Assembly (NCBI GenBank): GCA_002753335.1
Contig: PEAD01000013.1
Location: 1-64,000 of the forward strand
Length of the DNA stretch: 64,000 nt
Origin: Nitrospirae bacterium MYbin3
GTDB lineage: Bacteria; Nitrospirota; Thermodesulfovibrionia; Thermodesulfovibrionales; Dissulfurispiraceae
Direction: 5' to 3'
Shown: positions 26,616 to 35,621 of the stretch, piece by piece
How positions within the stretch are numbered: position 1 is the stretch's first letter
How the letters are laid out: each line of letters starts with the position of its first letter
Translations under genes and position numbers: made by a program
Notes under the pieces: model-generated
Told to the model about the DNA's origin: nothing
The model's database searches: none
The model's input: only the letters and a program-made list of their open reading frames with translations

Positions 26616-27197
26616 TTATTTTCCGAAGTTCACCTTAGGTGCAGCTTTCTCGGCCTCAGGAATATCGTAATAAGTCGCTTGGTAAACATTTGCGATAGCT
26701 GCTATTAATCTGCCGAAGAATGACCTTGTATATGTATTCAGCACCTTGACCACATCGTTGTAGCGTTTTCTCTCGACCGCAATTCTGTTTTCTGTTCCTT
26801 CAAGGCTGTCCTGCAGTTTAAGGAAGGATTCATTCGCCTTGAGATTTGGATAGGTTTCTTTAAGCACGAGCAGTCTTGAAAGAAAACCTTCGAGCTGATT
26901 GGATGCCGCGATTTGGTCTTTCGGTGTCTTTGCCTGAAAATACTGAGTCCTTGCCGCTGCAATGTTTTCGAATAGGCCTTTTTCATGCGATGCGTAGCCT
27001 TTTACCGTTTCAACGAGATTCGGTATCAGATCGTATCTTCGCTTTAGCTGGTTTTCGACCTGCGCCCATTGGGCCTTTACCTGCTCGTCCATTGCTACGA
27101 TTTGGTTGTACTCACCTATGACCCACATGCCCACAAAGACCCCGACTAAAAGCAGTAGCCCTAGAACTACGATTGCTATTTTTGCTGCATTGCCCAT
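26616..27197 (-). CDS. lemA: LemA family protein
   Basis: About 193 residues: a single N-terminal membrane helix (about 5-27) followed by the LemA coiled-coil domain, with the family motif YNQIVAMDEQVKAQWAQVEN and RRYDLIPNLVETVKGYA. The function of LemA proteins is unclear; they are often beside TPM-domain proteins, as here. The ATG at 27197 follows AAAGGAGG; codons further upstream would run into the end of the neighbouring gene. Confidence 0.93.
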   Translation of the reverse strand: MGNAAKIAIVVLGLLLLVGVFVGMWVIGEYNQIVAMDEQVKAQWAQVENQLKRRYDLIPNLVETVKGYASHEKGLFENIAAARTQYFQAKTPKDQIAASNQLEGFLSRLLVLKETYPNLKANESFLKLQDSLEGTENRIAVERKRYNDVVKVLNTYTRSFFGRLIAAIANVYQATYYDIPEAEKAAPKVNFGK

Positions 27198-27228
27198 AAA
27201 ATTTCCTCCTTTATTTTGCTGTATTAAC

Positions 27229-28017
27229 TTACCAATCTCCAGATGCGCCGCCGCCGCCGAAGCCGCCGCCACCCCCGCCGCCAAAGCCCCCACCGCCGCC
27301 GGACCAGCCGCCTGCGTTTCGGCTGAAGATGAGCGCCAAAAGCGTATTATAGATTATGTTGATGAAAATGTATGAAAACAGGCTCGGATTTTTGATGAAC
27401 AGCACAAGCGCCAATACAAAAAGTATTGCGGCAAGGATTATCGTAAACGTAGAATCTTTTTTTTGTGCAGGCTGCCGCTGCATTTTGGTTTTTGTTTGAG
27501 GCTTTGGCATTCCGGTTATTTCTATGTTATCCTTAGCCGCAATCGTCCGGGTTATTGCTGTGACAGCGCTGAAAAGACCTCCGGTATAGTCGCCTTTTCT
27601 AAAATGCGGAACCATATGCTCCCTGCCTACAGATCCCACGAAGCCATCCGGCAGTATGCCTTCAAGCCCGTATCCGACTTCTATGCGATATTTTTTTTCT
27701 TTCAACGCGACTGTTATTAGTGCGCCGTTGTCTTTGCCCTTTTGCCCTGTTTTCCATTTTTCTGCCATTCTCAAGCTAAAACCTGCGATGTCTTCTCCGT
27801 CAAGGCTTTGAACAGTCAGAACCATAATCTGGGCCGTTGTTTTTTGTTCGAGTTCTCTGAGATAGGCATTCATCTGCTGCTCTTTTGAGTCTTCGACTAT
27901 TCCGGCAAGGTCTGTCACATAGTTTTGGGGTTTAGCTGGAGGTTCAGGTACGGCGGCAAAAGAAGCGTTTATGACAATAAGACAGAACACAAGCGTCAGT
28001 AACAACTGAAGCATCAT
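27229..28017 (-). CDS. TPM-domain (DUF477) membrane protein
   Basis: About 262 residues: a signal peptide (about 1-22), an extracytoplasmic TPM domain (about 30-170, with VGYGLEGILPDG and a DxxAG motif), one or two membrane helices (about 190-225) and a very glycine-rich C-terminal tail (GGGGGFGGGG type). The glycine tail is typical of this family (YgcG-like). It lies 31 bp before lemA, a common pairing. The start used is the first ATG of the pair before the signal peptide; the frame is open further upstream but overlaps the neighbouring gene. Confidence 0.86.
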   Translation of the reverse strand: MMLQLLLTLVFCLIVINASFAAVPEPPAKPQNYVTDLAGIVEDSKEQQMNAYLRELEQKTTAQIMVLTVQSLDGEDIAGFSLRMAEKWKTGQKGKDNGALITVALKEKKYRIEVGYGLEGILPDGFVGSVGREHMVPHFRKGDYTGGLFSAVTAITRTIAAKDNIEITGMPKPQTKTKMQRQPAQKKDSTFTIILAAILFVLALVLFIKNPSLFSYIFINIIYNTLLALIFSRNAGGWSGGGGGFGGGGGGGFGGGGASGDW

Positions 28018-28036
28018 AAATGCTGATAGATAAAAA

Positions 28037-28804
28037 TTATTGCGTCTGTGGTGCGGCAGCATTTGGGATATCATCCACAATTGTGCCGAGCGCCTCGGCC
28101 GCTTTGTAATAGTGTTCGAAGATGGCATGCGCTTCATCTTTTTTGGGCTTAATCTGGCCCGACTTGATAGTCAGCACCTTTTCAAATATTCCCTTTTCTA
28201 TTCCAGACAAAGCCTGAAGGGTGTTCAGCACTTCAATCCGCTTTACAGGAGGCTCCTGTCCTTTTAAAAATATTAATGCTCTGAGAACCGGCATGATTCC
28301 GGTAATGGAGCGCGATAAAAGCGTTGTGATTCGCTCATCGCTGCCGAGCGATGATATATAGTCCTGCCTGAGAGCTATAAGCCTTCTCTTCATCTCCTGC
28401 TCGCACTGGAGCCTTAAATAGGAACGCTCAATGGTTATGCCGGACAGAATGTCTTCACCATATACTGTGACATGTATTTGTTTCAGGTCGAGAAACTCGA
28501 CAGGGAAGACATCTAGCGACTGCATTATGTAGTCAGGAGTGAGCATAAGCGGGGCCGCGATTTTTTTCTTGCCGTATTTTGCACCGAGTGGGGCTAAAAA
28601 TCTGGCGAAAGACAGATCCATGTTTTTTAAAATAACCAAACTATTTATATCTGAGGAATTATCATCAAAGTCAGGTGTTACGGAGCTTCCTACAACATGG
28701 ACAGAGTGGATACCGTGCCCGTAGTTTTTGATTATCTCGGATAAGAAAGGGGTCAGTCTTTCCGAAACCGATGGTTTGAGTGCATTCATATATAGCTCAT
28801 TCAT
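28037..28804 (-). CDS. Nucleotidyltransferase-fold protein, unknown role
   Basis: About 255 residues. An N-terminal VHVVGSSVTPDF plus SSDINSLVIL (about 37-62) has the GS-x-D-x-(D/N) pattern of the polymerase-beta nucleotidyltransferase fold. An Asn stands in place of the second Asp, so activity is uncertain. The C-terminal half is helical. The ATG at 28804 is preferred because it follows the stop of the upstream MFS gene by 20 bp. It lies between an MFS exporter and the TPM/LemA pair on the same strand. Confidence 0.6.
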   Translation of the reverse strand: MNELYMNALKPSVSERLTPFLSEIIKNYGHGIHSVHVVGSSVTPDFDDNSSDINSLVILKNMDLSFARFLAPLGAKYGKKKIAAPLMLTPDYIMQSLDVFPVEFLDLKQIHVTVYGEDILSGITIERSYLRLQCEQEMKRRLIALRQDYISSLGSDERITTLLSRSITGIMPVLRALIFLKGQEPPVKRIEVLNTLQALSGIEKGIFEKVLTIKSGQIKPKKDEAHAIFEHYYKAAEALGTIVDDIPNAAAPQTQ

Positions 28805-28823
28805 AGTTAAAATTATATCATAC

Positions 28824-30353
28824 TCAATGCATTCCGGCCTGAGCCTCAGCATTTCCGCGCTTCATAATCCATACGAGTGGAAGAGTGATCAGCATAACTG
28901 CGCTTACGAGGTAAAAGGCGTCATTGAACGCAAGCATCGATACTTGTCGTAAGAGTTCTTTGTAGATTATGCCGAGGCTGCTCATTTCGGCAGAGCCCTG
29001 ATCCAAGCCATAATATTGAAAGAGCTGCGTGCTGTTTGAGGTTGCGATTTGGTAGTTTGTGTCAAAGGGTGTCAGGTGTTCCACAAGCCGGGATTGATGG
29101 AACTGTTGCCTGCGCGCTAATACTGTTGTGACAAAGGCCACCCCGAAGCTGCCGCCCAGATTTCTTAGAAGGTTGTAAATGGAGGTGGCGTTTGCCATCT
29201 GTTCTTTTGGTATGGTCGAAAGCGTTAGTGTGGTAAGCGGGATGAAGAGGAAGCCCATGCCTACGCCCAGGACTATCCTTGGCCAGAGGAGCGTGTAAAA
29301 GTCAGCGTGCAGATTGAACTGAGCCATAAGATAGACCGAATAAGCAGAGACTATAATCCCGAATGTCAGTAGGCCTTTGGGATTGACCTTTGTGACCAGT
29401 CTGCCTGCTATGGGCATCGCGATGAGGGTCGCTATGCCTCCGGGGCCGAGCACCATGCCTGCGAGCGTGGCGGTGTATCCCATCAAGCTCTGCAGGAAGA
29501 TAGGCAGCAGAACGATGCTTGCTAACAGGTTGAAGAACGCAAAAAACATTACGATATTGCCTGTTGTGAAGGAAAGATTTTTAAAGGTTTTTAAATCAAG
29601 TATTGGATGTTCGGCAAAATATTCCACAATCAGGAATGCGGTGAGCGACAAGCTTGAGACCACGGTCATCCTGAAAATGAAATCTGAGGTAAACCAGTTT
29701 TCCTGCTGTCCCTTGTCCAGCACTATCTGGAGGCTGCCGAGGCCCACCGCAAGCAGGATGAGGCCCCAGTAATCTATTTTCATTTTCATCTTCTTCATGT
29801 ATGGAGGGTCTGATATAAAAAACATCACCATTAAAATCGAGATTATGCCAAATGGGATATTGACGAAGAATATCCAGTGCCACGACCAGTTGTCCGTAAT
29901 CCATCCGCCGAGAAGCGGGCCTACTATGGGGCCGAACATTATGCCCACGCCGAATACAGCCATGGCTATACCGTGCTGCTGAGGCGGGAATGTTTCAAGC
30001 AGTATTGACTGAGATATCGGCTGCATGGCGCCGCCGCCTATGCCCTGAAGTATCCTGAAAAAGATAAGGCTTTGCAGGTTCCAAGCAGAGCCGCAAAGAA
30101 ATGAGCTTACGGTGAAAAGCGTTATCGAGAATATAAGGTATCTTTTCCTTCCGAACATTCTGCTGAGCCAGCCGGTCATGGGGATTATGATTGCATTGGA
30201 TACGAGGTAAGAGGTTATGGACCATGTTGCTTCGTCTATTCCGGCTGAGAGGCTGCCTCGTATGTGGTCTAGCGCGACATTCACTACCGAGGTATCTATT
30301 ATCTCGATAAGCGTGGGCAGCATGACGGTCAATGCAATAATCCATTTGTTCAT
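28824..30353 (-). CDS. DHA2-family MFS efflux transporter (EmrB-like)
   Basis: A 509-residue protein with 14 predicted helices. It begins with the IDTSVVNVALDHIRGSL segment of the DHA2/EmrB drug exporters and contains the GWLSRMFGRKR motif A loop and GPIVGPLLGGW motif C. It should export drugs or metabolites with protons. No EmrA-like membrane fusion protein is adjacent. It starts one base after the stop of the BPL_N gene, so the two are co-transcribed. Confidence 0.92.
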   Translation of the reverse strand: MNKWIIALTVMLPTLIEIIDTSVVNVALDHIRGSLSAGIDEATWSITSYLVSNAIIIPMTGWLSRMFGRKRYLIFSITLFTVSSFLCGSAWNLQSLIFFRILQGIGGGAMQPISQSILLETFPPQQHGIAMAVFGVGIMFGPIVGPLLGGWITDNWSWHWIFFVNIPFGIISILMVMFFISDPPYMKKMKMKIDYWGLILLAVGLGSLQIVLDKGQQENWFTSDFIFRMTVVSSLSLTAFLIVEYFAEHPILDLKTFKNLSFTTGNIVMFFAFFNLLASIVLLPIFLQSLMGYTATLAGMVLGPGGIATLIAMPIAGRLVTKVNPKGLLTFGIIVSAYSVYLMAQFNLHADFYTLLWPRIVLGVGMGFLFIPLTTLTLSTIPKEQMANATSIYNLLRNLGGSFGVAFVTTVLARRQQFHQSRLVEHLTPFDTNYQIATSNSTQLFQYYGLDQGSAEMSSLGIIYKELLRQVSMLAFNDAFYLVSAVMLITLPLVWIMKRGNAEAQAGMH

Positions 30354-30354
30354 C

Positions 30355-31599
30355 TTAAGATTTTTTTATCAGTTCAAAAAGCAATACGTCTATTTCATCA
30401 ATAAGCTCTTTGAATCTTCCACCGTAGCTTTTGGATGAAGAAAACAGGTTTGTGCGCAGGGCTTGAATTTCTGGGTCGCTGCATTTCTCATAGGTGATGT
30501 GGCCCTGCTGCATAGCCATACGTTCTTTAAAAAGCAGCGTCTTGGCGTCTTTGACAAAGGGTATAAGCAGGCTGCGCAGTCTTGCAATGCGTTCTACATA
30601 ATCCTGAGAAGCCGGCTTTTTGTTTTCTATCTCTGATGAAATCTCTTTCAGAAGCATGTATAGCGTGCAGTATTCCAAGCCGCGCACACCTCTTCGCCAC
30701 TGAAGGAGCATCGGGTTTCTCCAGAACCATAAGAAGTTTCTTTCGCCGAATTCGATCAGGTGTTTTGCTATTGCTTCGAGTCTTGAAATATCATGTTGTT
30801 TTAAACTGCTGATAGTCGATGAGGTTTCATCATTTTTATTGTTTGCAGAGGCTTCTGTTTCTGCAAGGTGCTGCCAAAGATTTTTTAATATGATGATACC
30901 GTTATCATCGCCGGGGCTGTCGAAATGCACAAGAGACAGAACAACTTTCCCTGAACCGTAAGCTCCTTCTACCACAGCAGGTTCTCCGGTAAGTCTTGCT
31001 GGATTAAGGTTGATGCCGTAAATCTCTTCGAATCGTTTCCATTCCTCGTTCGAAGCCACATCTCCAACATTGATGTCAGAGCTGAACGCATCAGGCATAG
31101 CTTCGCTGTAAGATGCAATTGTCTTGATCGAGTCATCAGCAGCAACGAACTGCGAAGGCCACCATGCATGAAATACTTTGTCTTTTAGCCCCTGCAAGAT
31201 TTTATGTTCGCTTGTGTTCAGTCGTATCTTGCCGCTGAAGCTGGGCACCCTGTCTTTGGTCGGCATTCTGTTTATGTTTGCGATACCGATGCCGTCAAGG
31301 GTTGCGAGACCTGCTCCTCCGCAAAAACCGAGGTAATTTCCGCCCGAGCTTACAAAGCTACGTATAGCTTCGGCCCCTTCATCGCCTAGGGTTTTAAGTT
31401 TGTTTGAAGCCCAGCCTCCCGGCACAAACAGCATCCGGTAATTTGAAAGCACGCCTTTTTTGATGTCATCAGATCTTATGATATTGAACGGGAGTGAGGC
31501 TCTTTTCAAGGCCCGGACAGACATAATTCCCCACAAGAACGACTCATCCCATAGCAGGGCTGCGGCTGTTTTATCGTGTTTGTTTGAGTTTTGCTTCAT
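30355..31599 (-). CDS. BPL_N-type glutamine-amidotransferase-like protein
   Basis: About 414 residues. The N-terminal 230 residues have the class I amidotransferase-like fold (LFVPGGWASNKL, then GGNYLGFCGGAGLA containing the nucleophile-type Cys), as in the biotin-protein-ligase N-terminal family. The C-terminal helical part (about 250-414) has no recognised domain. Its role is unknown. The ATG at 31599 lies 29 bp inside the end of the CbiG-CobJ gene, so it is in the same operon. Confidence 0.7.
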   Translation of the reverse strand: MKQNSNKHDKTAAALLWDESFLWGIMSVRALKRASLPFNIIRSDDIKKGVLSNYRMLFVPGGWASNKLKTLGDEGAEAIRSFVSSGGNYLGFCGGAGLATLDGIGIANINRMPTKDRVPSFSGKIRLNTSEHKILQGLKDKVFHAWWPSQFVAADDSIKTIASYSEAMPDAFSSDINVGDVASNEEWKRFEEIYGINLNPARLTGEPAVVEGAYGSGKVVLSLVHFDSPGDDNGIIILKNLWQHLAETEASANNKNDETSSTISSLKQHDISRLEAIAKHLIEFGERNFLWFWRNPMLLQWRRGVRGLEYCTLYMLLKEISSEIENKKPASQDYVERIARLRSLLIPFVKDAKTLLFKERMAMQQGHITYEKCSDPEIQALRTNLFSSSKSYGGRFKELIDEIDVLLFELIKKS

Positions 31600-33313
31600 A
31601 TCCGCGCGGGGTGATAATGCGATTGTTCCAGACAAGTGTTTTTGAATTCCCGATAATGACCGTGGTCTGCATGTCTATTTCGTGCGAAAGCATATCATTG
31701 AGGTTTGTAATCACAACACTCTCATCAGGCCTCATTGCGGCTTTTACTATTCCGACAGGAGTGCTTTTGCTTCTGTGCTTCATTATTATATCTCTTGCGA
31801 TGTTTATGTGCTCAACTCTTCCCCTGCTTTTGGGGTTGTAGAGGACTATTACGAAATCCGCGGCAGAAGCGGCTTCGAGCCGCTTCTCGATCAGCCCCCA
31901 ATTTGTCAGTCTGTCCGAGAGGCTTATGCAGGCGAAGTCATGCATTAAAGGCGCGCCAAGTCTTGATGCGCATGCGTTCAATGCCGAGATGCCCGGTATT
32001 ACTTCAACAGGAAGGTCGGCTGCATTTTTTTCTTTCAGTATTTCTAAAGTGAGTCCTGCCATCGCATAAATGCCGGGATCCCCTCCGCTTATCACCGCCA
32101 CCTTTTTGCCTTCCAAAGCAAGCTCTACCGCTTTTCGGCAGCGTTCGGTCTCTTTTGTCATTCCTGTAGAATGGATTTCTTTAGAGCGCAGCAGTTGAGG
32201 TATGAGTTCAAGGTAGGTGTCGTAGCCGACAATGGCATCGGCCTTTCGTATCGCGTTCTGCGCGTAAGGCGTTATGTGGTCTATGCCTCCGGGGCCTGTA
32301 CCAACTATAAATATTGCCCCGGGTTGAAATAGCCGCGCCTGTTTGCCGGACGACTCAGCTATTGCGATAGTAACATTTCCCATTTTTTGCTTTGTCACGA
32401 CAAGGCTGTCTGTGTCTGAAGCTAATAAAGCTGCCGGTTCAGAAACGGCGTATGCGCCGGTGGCTTTGAACACCGTCTTCGATTTTTTGATGCCCTTTAC
32501 GGAGTTTAGCTCTTCCGGCCGGAAGCTATGTACAGGCAGATTGTATTTTTTTGCAAAGGCGGCGAGTCCCGGTTCCTTGGCCTTAATATCGATAGTTGCT
32601 GCGGCGCTGACCGAGAGAAAAGAAAGGTTGTTTTCTTCGATCACTTCCCAAACCGCACTTTCAATCTCATCCATGGATGTCCCGCTGTTGCAGCCTATGC
32701 CTATTATCAAATTTTTGGGCCTGAGGTATAGCTGATCTTTTGCCCTGCAGCCGCAGTTGGCAATGGTTTTCTTGTTGGTAATGAGTAGGTCTGCAAAGCG
32801 AGGTTCTGCATTGAGAAAATCTTCCGGAAGCTTTATATCAATTTCGGAATATACACGAAGGGTTCCGCTGTTCAGGAACCTGACAGCTGTTTGAGGAAGT
32901 TTGTCCCACTCTTCAATTATCAGGTTGTTTTCGGCAGCCCACAAATCAAGGGAGGGGAGATTGTTTGCGTCAGATGCGGTTGTCACAACAGCTTCTGCAC
33001 AGAGATAACCCGCAAGCTCTTGGGTGAATCTATTTGCGCCGCCTAAATGGCCGCTTAAAAGGCTCACCACATGATTACCCGCCTCATCCAGCACGAGCAC
33101 AGCCGGGTCTGTTCGCTTGTCCTTGATAAAAGGCGCAATCGTTCTTACAACAATACCGCTTGCCATGATAAACACAAGTGCTTTTGTATTTTCCCATAGA
33201 TTTTCAACCGATTCAGCATTGAATTTAATAACCTCTGCATCAGGATAAAATCCTTTTATCTTTTGGGCGAGGGTGAGGCCTTTGTTGGTTATATAAAAAA
33301 TTGCTATGGACAT
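31571..33313 (-). CDS. cbiG-cobJ: CbiG-CobJ (CbiH) cobalamin biosynthesis fusion
   Basis: A 580-residue fusion. Residues about 1-325 match CbiG, cobalt-precorrin-5A hydrolase, including SLLSGHLGGANRFTQELAG and the C-terminal LIIGIGCNSGTSMDEIESAV region. Residues about 330-575 match the precorrin/cobalt-precorrin-3B C17-methyltransferase (FIVGTGPGGIDHITPYA, ISGGDPGIYAMAG, VIPGISALNA). The two steps are neighbours in the anaerobic corrin ring contraction, so fusion is sensible. No other cob/cbi genes are in the window. The B12 product would feed the two radical SAM proteins and others. Confidence 0.92.
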   Translation of the reverse strand: MSIAIFYITNKGLTLAQKIKGFYPDAEVIKFNAESVENLWENTKALVFIMASGIVVRTIAPFIKDKRTDPAVLVLDEAGNHVVSLLSGHLGGANRFTQELAGYLCAEAVVTTASDANNLPSLDLWAAENNLIIEEWDKLPQTAVRFLNSGTLRVYSEIDIKLPEDFLNAEPRFADLLITNKKTIANCGCRAKDQLYLRPKNLIIGIGCNSGTSMDEIESAVWEVIEENNLSFLSVSAAATIDIKAKEPGLAAFAKKYNLPVHSFRPEELNSVKGIKKSKTVFKATGAYAVSEPAALLASDTDSLVVTKQKMGNVTIAIAESSGKQARLFQPGAIFIVGTGPGGIDHITPYAQNAIRKADAIVGYDTYLELIPQLLRSKEIHSTGMTKETERCRKAVELALEGKKVAVISGGDPGIYAMAGLTLEILKEKNAADLPVEVIPGISALNACASRLGAPLMHDFACISLSDRLTNWGLIEKRLEAASAADFVIVLYNPKSRGRVEHINIARDIIMKHRSKSTPVGIVKAAMRPDESVVITNLNDMLSHEIDMQTTVIIGNSKTLVWNNRIITPRGYEAKLKQTR

Positions 33314-33453
33314 GTTAGTTTGTACCCACGATACTTTGCCTTTTCACTGGATTTTATTTGAATGATTTGCTTCCAGTAATTTTACCACAAAAAAAATATT
33401 GTGAAGACGGACTATTGTATAATCTTATTAGCAGCCATATGGTGAGGGTTCTT

Positions 33454-33795
33454 ATGAGAATGAAGCTACTTATGTTTGCTGTAATTGTATGCCTGCTTAT
33501 ATCTGCTGGAATTTGCGCTGCTGCTAAAAACAAATATATTGACCCTCGCGCTTGCTCTATAAAAATAACCAGCAATCCCTCAGGAGCAAAAATCTATGGG
33601 AGCGGCATTCGTTTGCAAAACAGAACACCATATACAATGGCCGATCTGGTGCCGGGCAGTTATAAAATAGAGTTAATCAAGGACGGATATAAGGAATACA
33701 AAACCACCGTAAAAGTGGCTGCAGGAGAAGAAGCTGAAGTAAATGCAGTCCTTGAGAAAGTGACAGATACAGAAAATATTAATGCAGACAGATAA
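33454..33795 (+). CDS. PEGA-domain secreted protein
   Basis: About 113 residues: a signal peptide (about 1-20, ending in an AAA-type site) and a single PEGA domain (about 35-105: CSIKITSNPSGAKIYGSG, TPYTMADLVPGSYKIELIKDGY). PEGA domains are beta-rich surface or periplasmic modules. The ATG at 33454 follows GTGAGGG with good spacing. It begins the accessory region up to 39 kb. Confidence 0.82.
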   Translation: MRMKLLMFAVIVCLLISAGICAAAKNKYIDPRACSIKITSNPSGAKIYGSGIRLQNRTPYTMADLVPGSYKIELIKDGYKEYKTTVKVAAGEEAEVNAVLEKVTDTENINADR

Positions 33796-33921
33796 GTGAA
33801 ATATAGCTGCAAATAGTTGATCAGGTTTTCTCAAAACTCTTTACAAAAACTTTACCAAAAGTTAACCTTATACTTACCTCTCGTTCTGTTAAGCTCCATA
33901 TAGTCCTGTTCTAGTTTCTTT

Positions 33922-33939
33922 GCACCTTTCAAGAGGTGC
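33922..33939. other. Hairpin in intergenic region before the ankyrin gene
   Basis: GCACCT (33922-33927) pairs with AGGTGC (33934-33939) around a six-base loop, in a 257-bp gene-free stretch (33796-34052). It is not followed by a T run. The rest of this stretch shows no gene and no riboswitch pattern I recognise. It could be a leader element of the ankyrin lipoprotein operon or chance. Confidence 0.3.
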
Positions 33940-34052
33940 GGGGTCACTTTTTCCTATCGGTAGTTTTGCTTTCTTGGGGGGTATTCATACCGGCGTCATT
34001 ATAAACCGCAGTAGAATTAATGAAGCTGCCGAAACCGCTTCTGGGGAGAAAA

Positions 34053-35591
34053 ATGAAAACCTTATTTTCGATCACCATCGTCACTATCCTGTTTTTGTCT
34101 GGATGCGCTACCCCCTATGAACTTCATAGCGCTGCTGTCCTTGGTTATGAAAACAGGGCAGAGAGCTTGATCGCAAAGGGGGCCAATGTGAATGAATGGG
34201 ACAGAGGCGGTAACACTCCCCTGATGCATGCTGTTTCGCAAGGCAAAGCAAAGATCGCAAAGTTGTTAATTGACAATGGCGCCAACATGAATGTCAGATA
34301 CAGTGACGGCAATACACTTCTTTGTACTGCAATCATTCTTGGTTATACAGAAATTACCAATATGCTCATCTCCAAAGGCGCTGATGTGAATGCTAGGACC
34401 ACAAACGGCATTCACACTCCCCTTAGTTGGGCGATCCATAAAGAGAATATAAAAGTCGCAAAGCTGCTCATTGAGAAAGGCGCAGATGTAAATGACAGGA
34501 AGAGTATCGGCGGCAACACCCATCTAATGAGTGCAGCCTATTTAAGCAACATAAAGGTCGCAAAGTTGCTCATTGACAACGGTGCCGATGTGAATGCCGA
34601 GAATCGTGGCTGGACTCCTCTGATGTTCGCAAAAACTAAAGAAATGGCCAATTTTCTTATCTCAAACGGCGCCGATATGAATGCCCGACTTAGTGATGGG
34701 AGAACTGCTGAAGAGATTTGTCTTAATAATATTAGGAGCCATGAGCTTGCACAACAGCAGGAGGCAGAACAGAAACAGCAGCAGGATGCTGCACGGCAGC
34801 GCCAGCAAGAGGAGGCCGCACAGCAACAGCAACAACAAGCATCGAGTAATCAGGGGAGTTCAGGCGGTGGCTCAGGCTTTGTAGGCTCGTTGTTCAATGC
34901 GTTCGGTGCAGGTGCTATGAATAACGTCGCCAGCAAGATTCGGGCAGAAAATACGATAGGCAGCCGCATAATGGGCGATACCATGTCCAGCATGGCAAAC
35001 AAGGTTGCCAATAATGATACGTCTTCGACTGTTGGCGGCGGGGTTGGCGACACGGTTTTTAAGGGCACAATGAACAGTCTTCTTGATAAGCAGGACAGTG
35101 TGATGCAAAGCATTCCGGGCAGTTCAGGATTGAAAATGGCTTCGCAGGCATACACAAATACAATTCGTGATGAAGTTGACAGAAAAGTTCAGCAGCGCCA
35201 ACAAACAGAGACTTATGCAGAAAATAACAGCTCAGGTGAAAGCAATACACAGTCCGACTGTTTAAATAGACTGTCCGGCGCTTGGGAACATCCGGTTGGG
35301 GGCAGATGGGAGTTTCAAGACAATAAAGCCCGGATGGTTTTAAATGCAAGGAACTATGGCTCAGCAGCCAAGCAGATCACCGAAATGGCGATCTTTGCCT
35401 GTGAAGGCAGCACCATGAAATACAAGCTGGTGCGTGCTGCTTTAATCAACACAGTTGATCCCAGCATGGCCTATGACAAAACACCGGCCAATACACCGAA
35501 TTTGCCTAAATGGTCCAAGACGCACACGCAGGCATACTCAATCTCGGGCAATGCCTTGAAGTTTGGAAATTATACCTACATGAAGCAATAG
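34053..35591 (+). CDS. Ankyrin-repeat lipoprotein
   Basis: A protein of about 512 residues with a lipoprotein signal (lipobox LSGC, Cys at about 17). About six ankyrin repeats (about 25-215) follow, with the recurrent TPLMHAV and KGADVNA patterns, then a Gln-rich segment (about 235-275), a linker and a C-terminal domain (about 410-512). The C-terminal domain resembles the end of the next protein (both finish with a YSISGxxL stretch). Ankyrin repeats bind proteins. The ATG at 34053 follows a GGGGAG ribosome site. Confidence 0.8.
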   Translation: MKTLFSITIVTILFLSGCATPYELHSAAVLGYENRAESLIAKGANVNEWDRGGNTPLMHAVSQGKAKIAKLLIDNGANMNVRYSDGNTLLCTAIILGYTEITNMLISKGADVNARTTNGIHTPLSWAIHKENIKVAKLLIEKGADVNDRKSIGGNTHLMSAAYLSNIKVAKLLIDNGADVNAENRGWTPLMFAKTKEMANFLISNGADMNARLSDGRTAEEICLNNIRSHELAQQQEAEQKQQQDAARQRQQEEAAQQQQQQASSNQGSSGGGSGFVGSLFNAFGAGAMNNVASKIRAENTIGSRIMGDTMSSMANKVANNDTSSTVGGGVGDTVFKGTMNSLLDKQDSVMQSIPGSSGLKMASQAYTNTIRDEVDRKVQQRQQTETYAENNSSGESNTQSDCLNRLSGAWEHPVGGRWEFQDNKARMVLNARNYGSAAKQITEMAIFACEGSTMKYKLVRAALINTVDPSMAYDKTPANTPNLPKWSKTHTQAYSISGNALKFGNYTYMKQ

Positions 35592-35621
35592 AAATAACTG
35601 GACAACATGGTAAAGGAGAAA

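Noticed and set aside
33796-34052. Riboswitch (c-di-GMP or cobalamin) before the ankyrin gene
   Set aside because: A small hairpin exists but none of the conserved core motifs of known classes could be matched.
33920-34120. 66-codon plus-strand frame overlapping the ankyrin gene start
   Set aside because: It overlaps the well-supported lipoprotein signal in another frame and has no ribosome site.
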